Of a stretch of DNA of 64,000 nt, positions 6,471 through 14,755 are shown piece by piece. A program made the position numbers and the translations under genes. The stretch comes from an uncultured Alphaproteobacteria bacterium (lineage in GTDB: Bacteria; Pseudomonadota; Alphaproteobacteria; Rhizobiales; Beijerinckiaceae). The stretch is from assembly GCA_937988775.1 (NCBI GenBank), contig CALKHP010000042.1, forward strand, positions 3,892 through 67,891. Reading direction: 5' to 3'. The stretch's first letter is position 1. Every line of letters begins with the position of its first letter. The notes under the pieces are model-generated. The model ran no database searches and was not told the origin of the DNA. It saw only the letters and a program-made list of their open reading frames with translations.

Positions 6471-8012
6471 ATGACGACAATTGAAGATCGCGACGCCGCT
6501 GGCCGGCGCGGGCTGATTCTCGCCGCGCTGATGTGCACGATGATGCTGGCGGCGATGGACACCACCATCGTCGCCACCGCCATTCCGCAGATCGTCGCCG
6601 ATCTTGGCGGTTTCCGGCTGTTCAGCTGGGTGTTCTCGATCTATCTGCTGGCGCAGACGGTGACCATTCCCGTCTACGGCAAGCTGTCGGATCTGTTCGG
6701 CCGCAAGCCCGTGCTCATCGTCGGCACGTTGATTTTCCTGGCCGGATCGGCGGCATCTTCGCTGTCATGGGACATGGTGTCGCTGATCGTGTTCCGCGGC
6801 GCGCAAGGGCTCGGCGCCGGGGCGATCATGGCCACGGTTTCGACGCTGGCGGGCGATCTCTATTCGGTGCGCGAGCGCGGCGCGGTGCAGGGCTGGCTAT
6901 CGAGCGTCTGGGGCGTCGCCGCGATCGCCGGGCCGCTGCTCGGCGGCGCATTCGCCGAATATGTCTCGTGGCGCTGGATCTTCCTGGTCAACCTGCCGGT
7001 CGGCGCGCTGGCCCTGGTGTTGATCGCGACCTTCCTGCATGAGGATTTCGAGCACCGCCATCCGCGCATCGACTATCTCGGCGCGGCGCTGGTGCTGGCA
7101 TCGGTCGGCACGGTGACGTTCGGCCTGCTCCAGGGCGGCCAGGCCTGGCCGTGGCGCTCGCCGCAGAGTCTTGCCGTGTTCGCGCTCGCCATCGTGCTGC
7201 TGGCGGCGACGGTTCGGGTCGAGCGCCGCGCCGCCGAGCCCGTCATACCGGGATGGTTGTGGCGGCGGCCGGTGCTGGCCGGGTCCAATCTCGCCGTGGT
7301 CGGCATGGGGCTGGTGATGATGGGGCCGAGTTCCTATCTCCCGACCTTCCTGCAATCGGTGCAGGGCCTCGGCGCGATCGTCGCCGGCATGGTGCTCGCC
7401 AGCATGAGCCTCGGCTGGCCGGCGGCCTCGGCCTTGTCCGGCCGCCTGTATATGCGCATCGGCTTCCGCGACACCGCCCTGATCGGCGCGGTGCTGATGC
7501 TCGTTGCCTCGAGCGCCTTCCTGCTCATGCCGCGCCCGCAGCCGGTCTCGGCGGTGGTGCTGGATCAGGTCGTGCTCGGCGCCGGCTTCGGCTTGCTGTC
7601 GACCGCGTTGCTGGTCGGCGTGCAGTCGACGGTCGGCTGGGAGCGGCGCGGCGTCGTCACCGGCGCCAACATGTTCTCGCGCTATCTCGGCCAGAGCCTC
7701 GGCGCGGCGCTGTTCGGGGCCGTCTTCAACGCGGCCGTGGCCGAGCGCCTCGCCGAGGCGCCCGCGGCCATTGCCGGGCGGCTGCCGCAAGGCGTCAATG
7801 ATGTCATCGGCGCGCTCAATGACAGCGCGACGGGAGCGCCGGCTCAGGCCTATCTGCGTGATGCGATCGAGCTTGCGACGCGTCACCTGTTTGTCGGCAT
7901 GGCGCTGATCAGTGCGCTGGTCTTCCTGGTGCTGCTTGTCGTGCCCAGGCACTTTCCGGAACTGCCGCAGCCCGGCGTCGAACCCGGCCAGGCCCGTCTC
8001 GACCGGGGCTGA
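6471..8012 (+). CDS. MFS multidrug exporter, DHA2 (14-TMS) family
   Basis: A 513-residue membrane protein of the drug:H+ antiporter-2 family (EmrB/QacA type), which expels drugs or other lipophilic compounds using the proton gradient. The family motifs are present: LAAMDTTIVATAIPQI in helix 1 (Asp30), GKLSDLFGRKP between helices 2 and 3 (residues 70-79), GLGAGAIMATVSTLAGDLY, and AIAGPLLGG in helix 5. Length and hydrophobicity fit 14 helices. Start chosen at ATG 6471; a TTG at 6453 would add six residues. It stands alone on the plus strand, and no EmrA-like adaptor or TetR regulator is adjacent. The substrate cannot be read from sequence. Confidence 0.85.
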   Translation: MTTIEDRDAAGRRGLILAALMCTMMLAAMDTTIVATAIPQIVADLGGFRLFSWVFSIYLLAQTVTIPVYGKLSDLFGRKPVLIVGTLIFLAGSAASSLSWDMVSLIVFRGAQGLGAGAIMATVSTLAGDLYSVRERGAVQGWLSSVWGVAAIAGPLLGGAFAEYVSWRWIFLVNLPVGALALVLIATFLHEDFEHRHPRIDYLGAALVLASVGTVTFGLLQGGQAWPWRSPQSLAVFALAIVLLAATVRVERRAAEPVIPGWLWRRPVLAGSNLAVVGMGLVMMGPSSYLPTFLQSVQGLGAIVAGMVLASMSLGWPAASALSGRLYMRIGFRDTALIGAVLMLVASSAFLLMPRPQPVSAVVLDQVVLGAGFGLLSTALLVGVQSTVGWERRGVVTGANMFSRYLGQSLGAALFGAVFNAAVAERLAEAPAAIAGRLPQGVNDVIGALNDSATGAPAQAYLRDAIELATRHLFVGMALISALVFLVLLVVPRHFPELPQPGVEPGQARLDRG

Positions 8013-8391
8013 GGTCGAAGGCGCGTCCGGATGTCGTGCCGGCTTCCGGATTGCCGTGGAGCCGGCCGTTGCCCGGCATCCCGACATCGCGCGGTTCGTG
8101 AAGCGCGCCACCGGGGGCCGCTCATCCCGGCCTATGCTCGCGCCGTGGCCCCGATGGCAGCTTTGTCGTCCGATAATTGTATAGTCGGACAATTGGATGG
8201 TGTAGCTGGCGGAAGAACAGGCCGCAGAAGAGCAGATCGCCGAAGAACGGCTTGCGCGGGAAGAGGGCGACCTCTCCCTTTCCGGCCCCGATGCCGATGC
8301 CGGCGCGGCGATCCTGCCCGGCAATCCGCCGCGACGCCAAGCCGGCGCCACGGCGCTTCGCGACCGTGACGCGTGCTTCGCAAGCCTTGTC
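8013..8391. other. Gene-free stretch holding a paired operator motif
   Basis: About 380 bp between the 3' ends of the exporter and the crotonase gene. It contains no convincing gene. The one clear feature is the pair of 11-bp motifs at 8166-8192, described separately. A Glu-rich open stretch begins at 8206 on the plus strand, but it has no start codon. Confidence 0.5.
8166..8192. promoter_or_regulatory. Paired TTGTSSGACAA-type operator motifs
   Basis: TCGTCCGATAA (8166-8176) and TAGTCGGACAA (8182-8192) are both close to the palindrome TTGTCGGACAA and lie exactly 16 bp apart. The same 16-bp spacing occurs at 19802/19818. The motif fits the general GntR/FadR-type operator form T-GT-N3-AC-A. 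No gene start lies directly downstream on either strand, so the pair may be the remnant of a lost promoter. Confidence 0.5.
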
Positions 8392-9207
8392 TTATGCGCC
8401 TGCCTTGTCCCGTGGCGAACGAAAGCGCGGCGGCCTGCCTTCCTTGAAGGCGAGCAGGCCCTCGGTCGCATCCGGATGCGTGGTGGCATAGTGGTGGACA
8501 TAGGTCAGTTCGAGTTCGAGGCCGTTATGCAGCGCGCCCTTGAGCCCCTCATTGATCAGGTATTTGGCGCCGCTGCGCCCGGCATGGCTCTTTTGCAGCA
8601 GGCTCGCGATCAGCCGCTCGAGCGTGGCCGGCAGGTCTCCCGCCGGCGCGCAGATGCTCGCCAGGCCGATATCGCGCGCCTCTTGCCCCGAGATGAAGCG
8701 GCCGGTCAGGATCAGCTCCTTGGCGCGCAGCGTGCCGATCGCCCGTGGCAGGCGCTGGCTGCCGCCGGCGCCGGGCAACTGGCCGAAATTCAGGTGGCCG
8801 TCGGCGATGCGCGCCTCTTCGGCCACCACCACCACGTCACAGGCCAGGATCAGTTCGAGCCCGCCCGCGACACACACGCCATTGACGGCAGCGATCACGA
8901 TGCGCGTGGAGCGCTCCAGCCTGTCGAGCAGCGTGTAGAGGTCGCGCAGGAAGTCGTGGAACTGCGCCGGCGCGGCGTAAAGCCCGATATATTTGTCGAG
9001 ATCGCCGCCGGCGGAGAAGGCGCTGCCCCGGCCGCTGATCACCACGATCTCGATTTCGGCATCGGCCTCGATGATGTCGAGCGCGGCCAGGAGTTCCTTC
9101 ACGGTGCCCCAGTCGAGCGGGTTCATCTTCGCGGGCCGGTTGAGATAAAGCGTCGCGACCGCGCCGGCGCGCTCGAGCTCGATATTCCGGAACTGTCCTG
9201 CTTTCAC
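8392..9207 (-). CDS. Enoyl-CoA hydratase/isomerase family protein (crotonase fold)
   Basis: A 271-residue crotonase-superfamily protein likely acting on an acyl-CoA intermediate. The oxyanion-hole region is FSAGGDL (residues 64-70). NGVCVAGGLELILACD carries Glu118, the equivalent of catalytic Glu144 of rat enoyl-CoA hydratase. The position of the second catalytic glutamate (Glu164) appears to be His138 in ADGHLNFGQLPGAGGSQRL, so this may be an isomerase, lyase or hydrolase rather than a standard hydratase. It stands alone on the minus strand, and its promoter region contains a TTGTCGGACAC motif shared with the rest of the island, which suggests common control with the plus-strand operons. Confidence 0.85.
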   Translation of the reverse strand: MKAGQFRNIELERAGAVATLYLNRPAKMNPLDWGTVKELLAALDIIEADAEIEIVVISGRGSAFSAGGDLDKYIGLYAAPAQFHDFLRDLYTLLDRLERSTRIVIAAVNGVCVAGGLELILACDVVVVAEEARIADGHLNFGQLPGAGGSQRLPRAIGTLRAKELILTGRFISGQEARDIGLASICAPAGDLPATLERLIASLLQKSHAGRSGAKYLINEGLKGALHNGLELELTYVHHYATTHPDATEGLLAFKEGRPPRFRSPRDKAGA

Positions 9208-9252
9208 GCTCTTCTCCCGGTTTCATGCCGCAGTCAGCCTGAGAAAGCCGGA

Positions 9253-9263
9253 TTGTCGGACAC
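9253..9263. promoter_or_regulatory. TTGTSSGACAA-type operator motif
   Basis: TTGTCGGACAC matches the island's palindrome in 10 of 11 positions. It lies 46 bp upstream of the crotonase start (minus strand) and 249 bp before the GntR start (plus strand), in the divergent intergenic region 9208-9511, which otherwise contains nothing I can identify. Confidence 0.5.
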
Positions 9264-9511
9264 AAATATCTAAACTAAGATCGGCGCTGAAGGCAAGGTT
9301 CTGCCCCGGGGCCCGTCGGCCGGGGTGGCGTTATGATCGACGATCGGGGGCATCATGGCGGCGGGGCCTTTCGTCCCGGTAGGCAGGCCGGCAGGAGTAG
9401 CGCGAATCCACCGTAAAGCAGTAAGGTGGCATTGGATCGGCGATTACAAAATGATAGGTGCAGGCGCGGGGCTGGCCGCGCCGCAATCGGGCGCGCAGAG
9501 GGATTGGGTTT

Positions 9512-10240
9512 TTGGGCGAGCAGAAATTCGACAAGATCGACTCCGTGCCGGTTTACCGCCTGGTCTACGATTCCATCGAGCGCCAGATTCTGGCTGGGCA
9601 ATTGCGCAACGGCGACCTGCTCCCGACCGAGACCAGGCTTGCCGAGCAGTTCGGCGTCAATCGCTCGAGCGTGCGCGAAGGCATCCGCCTGCTCGAGCAG
9701 AGCGGCTTCGTCGAACGCAAGACGGGAAAGCGCCTTCAGGTCGCCATTCCGCATTTCGTCGATGTCGCCTCGGATGTCAGCCGCGCCCTGAAACTGCACA
9801 AGGTGACGTTCCGCGAATTGTGGGAAGCCTCGCTGGCGATCGAGCCGGTGGTGACGCGCTATGCGGCCGAGCGCATCACCTCGGACGAAATCCAGGAATT
9901 GCGCCGCAACATCGAGCAGATGGACAAGGCCGCCAGCGTCAACCGGGTTGTCGAACTCGATATCGAGTTCCACAACATGCTGGCCCAGGCCGCGCGCAAC
10001 CGCGCGCTCATCCTGGCGCGCGAGCCGATCAGCCTGCTGTTCATGCCGGCCGGGCGCGCCATCCTGCCCAAGCTCAAGACGCAGCAGCGCATCATCGACG
10101 CGCATCGCGCCATCCTGCAGGCGATCGAGGGCCGGGATATCGCCGGCTCGGAATCCTGGATGGCGCGCCATATCGAGGATTTCCGCCGCGGCTACGAGCG
10201 CACCGGCCTCAGCATGGATGAGCCGCTGCCGAACGCCTGA
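9512..10240 (+). CDS. FadR-type GntR transcriptional regulator
   Basis: A 242-residue regulator. Residues about 8-75 form a winged helix-turn-helix: YRLVYDSIERQILAGQLRNG, LPTETRLAEQFGVNRSSVRE, GIRLLEQSGFVERK. The rest is an FCD ligand-binding domain of mostly helices with metal or ligand-type His residues (EFHNML, DAHRAIL, MARHIEDF). The start is a TTG at 9512 with AGAGGGA 8 bp before it; the frame is open to 9458. FCD regulators usually repress and are released by an acid or acyl-CoA. This one lies at the head of the catabolic island, and the TTGTSSGACAA motifs nearby have the symmetry expected for its operators. Confidence 0.88.
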   Translation: MGEQKFDKIDSVPVYRLVYDSIERQILAGQLRNGDLLPTETRLAEQFGVNRSSVREGIRLLEQSGFVERKTGKRLQVAIPHFVDVASDVSRALKLHKVTFRELWEASLAIEPVVTRYAAERITSDEIQELRRNIEQMDKAASVNRVVELDIEFHNMLAQAARNRALILAREPISLLFMPAGRAILPKLKTQQRIIDAHRAILQAIEGRDIAGSESWMARHIEDFRRGYERTGLSMDEPLPNA

Positions 10241-10432
10241 ACGGCGCGGCCGCCCGCGCCCGGCACGCAAGTCGCGCACCCGGCCGGGTTCGCGCCGGTC
10301 AAGCTGGTTGATCGGCAAGCTGATCGGCACCCATTTCGTCCGGCCCATCGACGAGGCGCGCTCAGCCTCCGGCAAGACCGCAATCGCCGTTGATGCCGCC
10401 GCAACCGGTCCGCGCGGCCAAGCAAACGTTCA

Positions 10433-10443
10433 ATGTCCGACAA
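10433..10443. promoter_or_regulatory. TTGTSSGACAA-type operator motif
   Basis: ATGTCCGACAA differs from the palindrome only in the first base. It lies within the 458-bp gene-free stretch 10241-10698 between the regulator and the thiolase-like gene. The sequence around it is unusually AT-rich for this chromosome and probably contains promoter elements. Confidence 0.45.
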
Positions 10444-10621
10444 TACAACAATTATGCGGCGATGTGGCAAACGTCGCCATGGCTGGCAATGGCGCATGGC
10501 CCGTCGCCATAACTGATAAACCATAGCCTTATCAAGTGATTATAGCAGGCGCCTGTCCGGCCTCGCCGCGAATTTGGCGGCGGCGCGCCGGCCGCGTGGC
10601 CATTTGACAAATGATGTCGGC

Positions 10622-10632
10622 TTGTCGGATAA
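10622..10632. promoter_or_regulatory. TTGTSSGACAA-type operator motif
   Basis: TTGTCGGATAA, 67 bp upstream of the ATG at 10699, matches the motif in 10 of 11 positions. A TTGACA at 10604-10609 lies just before it and could be a -35 hexamer, which would place the motif over the promoter spacer. Confidence 0.5.
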
Positions 10633-10698
10633 CGGTGGCGATCAGGCGGCAGGCATATCGAACGATAGCGATATCCGGCGCCGAGAGTGGGAACAATC

Positions 10699-11877
10699 AT
10701 GGCAACGGCTCGCAGATCAGCCTTCGCGCTGAGAGACAAATACGCCATCGTCGGCGTGGGCACGACCGATTACAGCGCCAATTCGGGCCGCACCGTCAGG
10801 TCCCTCGCCATTGAAGCCAGCGCCAATGCGATCGCCGATGCGGGCTTGAAGCCGGCCGATATCGACGGGCTGGTCAGCTACAATTTCAACGATTCCGTCC
10901 CGGCCATCGCCGTGGCGACCGGCCTCGGCATCCCCGATGCCGGCTATGCCGTCGATTTCCTGGCCGGCGGCAATGCCGCCAACCTGATCGTGCTCTCGGC
11001 GGTGGCCGCGATCGAGGCCGGCCTCGCCGATACGGTGGTGTGCTATCGCGCCATGAACGGGCGCTCCGGCTTCCGCCTCGGCGGCGGGCGCGAGATGGCG
11101 GCGGCCGGGCCGACGCAATACACCGCGCCGTTCGGCTGGATCACCTATCCCCAGGCGATGGCGATGTGGTGCCGGCGCTACATGATCAAATACGGCCTGA
11201 CGCCGGAGCAGCTCGGCGAGGTCGCCGTCACCTTCCGCGACAACGCGCGCGACAACCCGCGCGCCATGCAGCGCAAGCCGTTGACCATGGCGGATTACCT
11301 CGCCTCGCGCATGATCGTCGATCCGTTCCGGCTCTACGATATCTGCCTGGAGACGGACGGCGCCTGTGCCGTCGTCGTCACCACGGCAGAGCGCGCCAGG
11401 GACATGCGACAGAAGCCGGTCTACATCATGGGCGGCGCCTATGGCGGCGGGCCGAACCAGGGCGACGACCTGTTCGACTGCATACGCTGGCCGGATCATG
11501 CGATGAATTACAGCCATTATATCGCCGACGACCTGTGGCGCAGCGCCGGCATCGGCCCCAAGGATATCGACGTCGCCGAAATCTACGACTGCTTCACCTA
11601 TTCCATCGTCATGCAGCTGGAAGGGCTTGGCCTGTGCGGCCTCGGCGAAGCCGGCGCCTTCATCCAGGACGGCAATATCCGCCGTGGCGGCAAGCTGCCG
11701 GTGAACACGCATGGCGGGCTGCTGTCCGAGGGCTACATCCACGGCTTCAACCATGTCGTCGAGGCCGTCGAGCAGTTGCGCGGCCAGTCCGGCAGCCGCC
11801 AGGTCGCCAATGCCGAGATCGCCCTGACCACGGCCGGCGCGATGACCTGCGGCAGCGCCATGATCCTGAGGAAGTAA
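10699..11877 (+). CDS. Thiolase-like (SCP-x/Ltp2-type) protein lacking the nucleophilic Cys
   Basis: A 392-residue thiolase-fold protein starting at ATG 10699. Family features are YAIVGVGTTDYSANSG at the start, the long FGWITYPQAMAMWCRRYM segment, EIYDCFTYSIVMQLEGLG, and NTHGGLLSEGYIHGFNH with the conserved His. At the position of the thiolase nucleophilic cysteine it has Asn92 (FLAGGNAAN), so it cannot form the usual acyl-enzyme. Cys-less members paired with DUF35 proteins include Ltp2, which cleaves 17-hydroxy side-chain CoA esters in steroid degradation. The gene is 3 bp from a DUF35 gene here, so a retro-aldol acyl-CoA lyase is a good guess; the substrate is unknown. Confidence 0.82.
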   Translation: MATARRSAFALRDKYAIVGVGTTDYSANSGRTVRSLAIEASANAIADAGLKPADIDGLVSYNFNDSVPAIAVATGLGIPDAGYAVDFLAGGNAANLIVLSAVAAIEAGLADTVVCYRAMNGRSGFRLGGGREMAAAGPTQYTAPFGWITYPQAMAMWCRRYMIKYGLTPEQLGEVAVTFRDNARDNPRAMQRKPLTMADYLASRMIVDPFRLYDICLETDGACAVVVTTAERARDMRQKPVYIMGGAYGGGPNQGDDLFDCIRWPDHAMNYSHYIADDLWRSAGIGPKDIDVAEIYDCFTYSIVMQLEGLGLCGLGEAGAFIQDGNIRRGGKLPVNTHGGLLSEGYIHGFNHVVEAVEQLRGQSGSRQVANAEIALTTAGAMTCGSAMILRK

Positions 11878-11880
11878 GCG

Positions 11881-12318
11881 ATGTCGACCGAAGCTGCCAC
11901 CGAAGCTGCCTTGGCGAAGCCTGTGCCGTTGCCGGATGCCGATTCGGCGCCGTTCTGGCATGGCTGCCGGCAGGACAAGCTCATGATCCAGCGTTGCCGC
12001 TCGTGCCGGAGCTTCCAGTTCCCGCCGAGCAGCGTGTGCGCGCAATGCGGTTCGGACCAGATCGAATGGGTGCAAGCCTCCGGCAAGGGCAAGGTGTTCA
12101 GCTGGATCGTCGTGGTCCATCCGGTGCCCAAACCCGTCTATGCCGCCGACGTGCCCTATGTCGTCGCGCTCGTCGAACTTGACGAGGGCGTGCGCATGCC
12201 GACCAATATCGTCGGCTGCGACAGCAGCGCGATCGTCGCCGACATGCCGGTGGAAGTGGTGTTCAAGCGCGTCAGCGAAGAGCTTGTCCTGCCGCTGTTC
12301 CAACCGGCCGGCGCGTGA
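11881..12318 (+). CDS. DUF35 OB-fold / zinc-ribbon acyl-CoA-associated protein
   Basis: A 145-residue Zn-ribbon plus OB-fold protein. Four cysteines, C39, C42, C53 and C56, form the rubredoxin-like ribbon; the OB-fold follows, with GKVFSWIVVVHPVPKP and YVVALVELDEGVRMP typical of the family. DUF35 proteins bind next to thiolase-like partners, often forming the acyl-CoA channel, and they are required by Ltp2-type aldolases and ChsH1/H2-type hydratases. The gene starts 3 bp after the thiolase-like gene, so the two should form a complex. Confidence 0.88.
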   Translation: MSTEAATEAALAKPVPLPDADSAPFWHGCRQDKLMIQRCRSCRSFQFPPSSVCAQCGSDQIEWVQASGKGKVFSWIVVVHPVPKPVYAADVPYVVALVELDEGVRMPTNIVGCDSSAIVADMPVEVVFKRVSEELVLPLFQPAGA

Positions 12319-12353
12319 GCCGGGCGCGGCCGAGCCTTTGAGGGCGAAGGGCA

Positions 12354-13748
12354 ATGGAGACCAGTTCCACCATATTGCAGCGCATGGCCGGCCTGAGCCG
12401 GCCGGATATGCAGGCGCTGCAACTCGGCAAGCTGCGCCGCCAGATGGCGCGCCTCGAGGCCGCGAGCCCGTTCTATCGCGAACGCTGGCGCAAGGCCGGC
12501 GTCAGCGCCGATGCGTTGCGCTCCCTCGACGACCTGCGCCGGCTGCCGATGATCGGCAAGGCGGATTGCCTCGCCGACCAGAACGCGCACCCGCCTTTCG
12601 GCGATCGGCTCGGCATTCCCGCCAGTGAGGTGGCGCTGGTCTGCATGACGGGCGGCACATCCGGCCAGGGCCAGGAAATCTACGGCCGCTCGCGGCGCGA
12701 CCTCGTGCAGCAGGGTTATTTTCACCTGCTGCCCTGGTATATAGCCGGCTTGCGACCCGGCGACGTGGCGCTCAATTGCGTGCCGTCCGGCGGGCTCACC
12801 ACGGGTGGCTGGGGCCCGACCGAGGGCCTGCGCGCCGCCGGCGCCCTGCCGCTCACCGTCGGCGGCACGATGAGCACCGACGCCAAGATCGACCTGATGT
12901 GCCGCTTCGACAGTGTCGCCTTCATCTATGCCTCGACCAACTACCTGCACACGCTGACCGAGGCGCTGCGCCGGCGCGGCATCGATCCGCGCCGGCAATT
13001 CCCGAAACTGAAGGCGGCCTTCATCGCCGCCGAGGGCTATCCGGTCGAATGGGCCGAGCAGATCGAGGATTTCTGGGGCGCGACGCTGCATGAGGGCTAT
13101 GGCAGCACGCAAGGCGCCGGTTTCATCTGCGCCACCAGCGAGGCCGGCGTCGTCGCCCCCGGGCATCGGCGCGGCGTCATGCAATGTTTCGACTGGCACG
13201 TGATCGTCGAGATCATCGATCCCGAGACCGGCGAAGCGGTCAAGCCGGGCGAGTTCGGCGAGGTCGTGCTGACCAATCTCGATATCGAGGGCTCGGCCGC
13301 GATCCGCTTCCGCACCGGCGACCGCGTGCGCCTGATGCCGCTCGAGGCCGCCGGCAACGGCCGCGCCTGGACCGGGATCGAGAGCGGCACCATCGGCCGC
13401 TACGACGACATGATGAAAATCCGCGGCAACAATGTCTGGCCGAACGCCGTCGATCTCGCGGTGTTCGCGCATAAGGAGGTCGCCGAATATCTCGGCCGCG
13501 TCTTCGTCGATGACAAGGCGCGCACCGAGGTCGTCGTGCGGCTGGCGCTCAAGCCGGAATGCGCCGCGTGGGACGAAAGCGCCCGCGCCGCCCTCCTAGA
13601 GCAGGTCAGGGCCGCCATCAAGCAGCGCACCAACGTGCACATGATCGTCGAGGAAGTGCCGCGCGATGCGCTGCCCTATTTCGAGAACAAGGCGCGCCGA
13701 TGGACCGACGAGCGGCCGCAGGGCTATCGTCTCGGCATGGATAAGTGA
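12354..13748 (+). CDS. PaaK-like adenylate-forming acyl-CoA ligase
   Basis: A 464-residue ATP-dependent ligase of the phenylacetate-CoA ligase type, which activates a carboxylic acid through an acyl-AMP and joins it to CoA. The nucleotide loop TGGTSGQGQ is at residues 99-107, the EGYGSTQGAG segment is in the middle, and TGDRVRLMP and GRYDDMMKIRGNNVWP mark the hinge to the C-terminal domain. It is a little longer than typical PaaK. It follows the DUF35 gene by 35 bp. A second, unrelated AMP ligase lies at 26940, so the pathway may activate two acids or act on both ends of a substrate. Confidence 0.85.
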   Translation: METSSTILQRMAGLSRPDMQALQLGKLRRQMARLEAASPFYRERWRKAGVSADALRSLDDLRRLPMIGKADCLADQNAHPPFGDRLGIPASEVALVCMTGGTSGQGQEIYGRSRRDLVQQGYFHLLPWYIAGLRPGDVALNCVPSGGLTTGGWGPTEGLRAAGALPLTVGGTMSTDAKIDLMCRFDSVAFIYASTNYLHTLTEALRRRGIDPRRQFPKLKAAFIAAEGYPVEWAEQIEDFWGATLHEGYGSTQGAGFICATSEAGVVAPGHRRGVMQCFDWHVIVEIIDPETGEAVKPGEFGEVVLTNLDIEGSAAIRFRTGDRVRLMPLEAAGNGRAWTGIESGTIGRYDDMMKIRGNNVWPNAVDLAVFAHKEVAEYLGRVFVDDKARTEVVVRLALKPECAAWDESARAALLEQVRAAIKQRTNVHMIVEEVPRDALPYFENKARRWTDERPQGYRLGMDK

Positions 13749-13755
13749 GGCCGTG

Positions 13756-13941
13756 ATGGAGCGATCGGCGCAAACCGAGATCCTGCAACGCATGCTGGCC
13801 GATGCGCGCCGGCTGGCCGAGGCCGGCGACCCGCTGCTCGCCGGCCTCTATGGCGCGCTCGCCGCGCGCATCGCCATGATGATTTCGGTGCTCGACGAAC
13901 AAGCGGAGACAGCCGGTGCAGCTTCCCAGCCTCAGGCTTGA
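13756..13941 (+). CDS. Small hypothetical protein in the catabolic operon
   Basis: A 61-residue protein, helical throughout (ILQRMLADARRLAEAGDPLL and GALAARIAMMISVLDEQAE), with no known domain. It starts at ATG 13756, 7 bp after the ligase stop, and overlaps the following SDR gene by 26 bp. Position and overlap indicate it is translated with the operon. It may be a small subunit or chaperone of a neighbouring enzyme (inference). Confidence 0.5.
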   Translation: MERSAQTEILQRMLADARRLAEAGDPLLAGLYGALAARIAMMISVLDEQAETAGAASQPQA

Positions 13942-14683
13942 CGGACAGGTCGCCCTCGTCACCGGCGGCGGCAGCGGTCTCGGCCGTGCCAGCGCTCAGG
14001 CGCTGGCGGCCGCCGGCGCGCATGTCGTGATCGTCGGGCGCACGCTCTCGCGCTGCGAGGCGGTCGTTGCCGGCATTGCCGCCGATGGCGGCGCCGCGTC
14101 GGCCCAGGCCGCCGACGTGACGCGGCCGGATGAGGCCGCCGCCTGCCTCGCGGCGCTGCGCCGCGATTTCGGCCGGCTCGACATTCTCGTCAACAGCGCC
14201 GGCATCAACTCGCCGAAATCCTTCACCGATCTCGAACTCGGCGACTGGGCCGGGGTGATGGATACCAACGTCACCGGCACCTATGTGTTCTGCCGCGCGG
14301 CGCTGCCGATGATGATCGCGCAGAAAAGCGGCTCGATCATCAATATGGGCTCGATCTCCGGCGCATCCGGCATCGCCCGGCGCGTCGTCTATTGCACCAG
14401 CAAGGCGGCGGTTGCCCATCTGACGCGCTCGCTCGCCGTCGAAATGGGGCCATATGGCATCCGGGTCAACGCGCTTGGCCCCAACGTCATCGTCACCGAT
14501 TTCAATCGCGAGCTGGTGGCGCGCCAGCCCGAACTCTATCAGGGCATTCTCGACCGCACGCCGCTGCAACGGCTCGGCACGATCGAGGACGTGACCGGGG
14601 CGCTGCTGTTCCTGGCTTCGCCGGCCTCCGCCTACATCACCGGACAGGTGCTCTATGTCGATGGCGGCTTCACCGCGACCTGA
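13916..14683 (+). CDS. SDR family oxidoreductase
   Basis: A 255-residue classical short-chain dehydrogenase using NAD(P)H. TGGGSGLG (residues 16-23) is the cofactor loop, NSAG the structural motif, and GSISGASG... YCTSK supplies the catalytic Ser, Tyr and Lys. It ends in the usual SAYITGQVLYVDGG. The start is a GTG with GCGGAG upstream, inside the preceding small gene. In this operon it would oxidise a hydroxyacyl-CoA or reduce a ketone intermediate; sequence alone does not tell which. Confidence 0.88.
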   Translation: MQLPSLRLDGQVALVTGGGSGLGRASAQALAAAGAHVVIVGRTLSRCEAVVAGIAADGGAASAQAADVTRPDEAAACLAALRRDFGRLDILVNSAGINSPKSFTDLELGDWAGVMDTNVTGTYVFCRAALPMMIAQKSGSIINMGSISGASGIARRVVYCTSKAAVAHLTRSLAVEMGPYGIRVNALGPNVIVTDFNRELVARQPELYQGILDRTPLQRLGTIEDVTGALLFLASPASAYITGQVLYVDGGFTAT

Positions 14684-14755
14684 GCGGCACGGCCCCGCAC
14701 CCGCACCGCCCCGCGCGTGCCTCGATGACATCATGGCCAAGGCAAAAGCGATTTC

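Noticed and set aside
8206..8391. Glu-rich open stretch (LAEEQAAEEQIAEERLAREE) just after the paired operator motif
   Set aside because: It is preceded by a stop codon and has no ATG, GTG or TTG start with a ribosome-binding site; it then continues antisense to the crotonase. It might be a gene remnant, but that cannot be supported.
6897..8501. A 534-codon frame opposite the MFS transporter
   Set aside because: Low-complexity Arg/Ala/His-rich translation, antisense to a well-supported gene, no ribosome-binding site.
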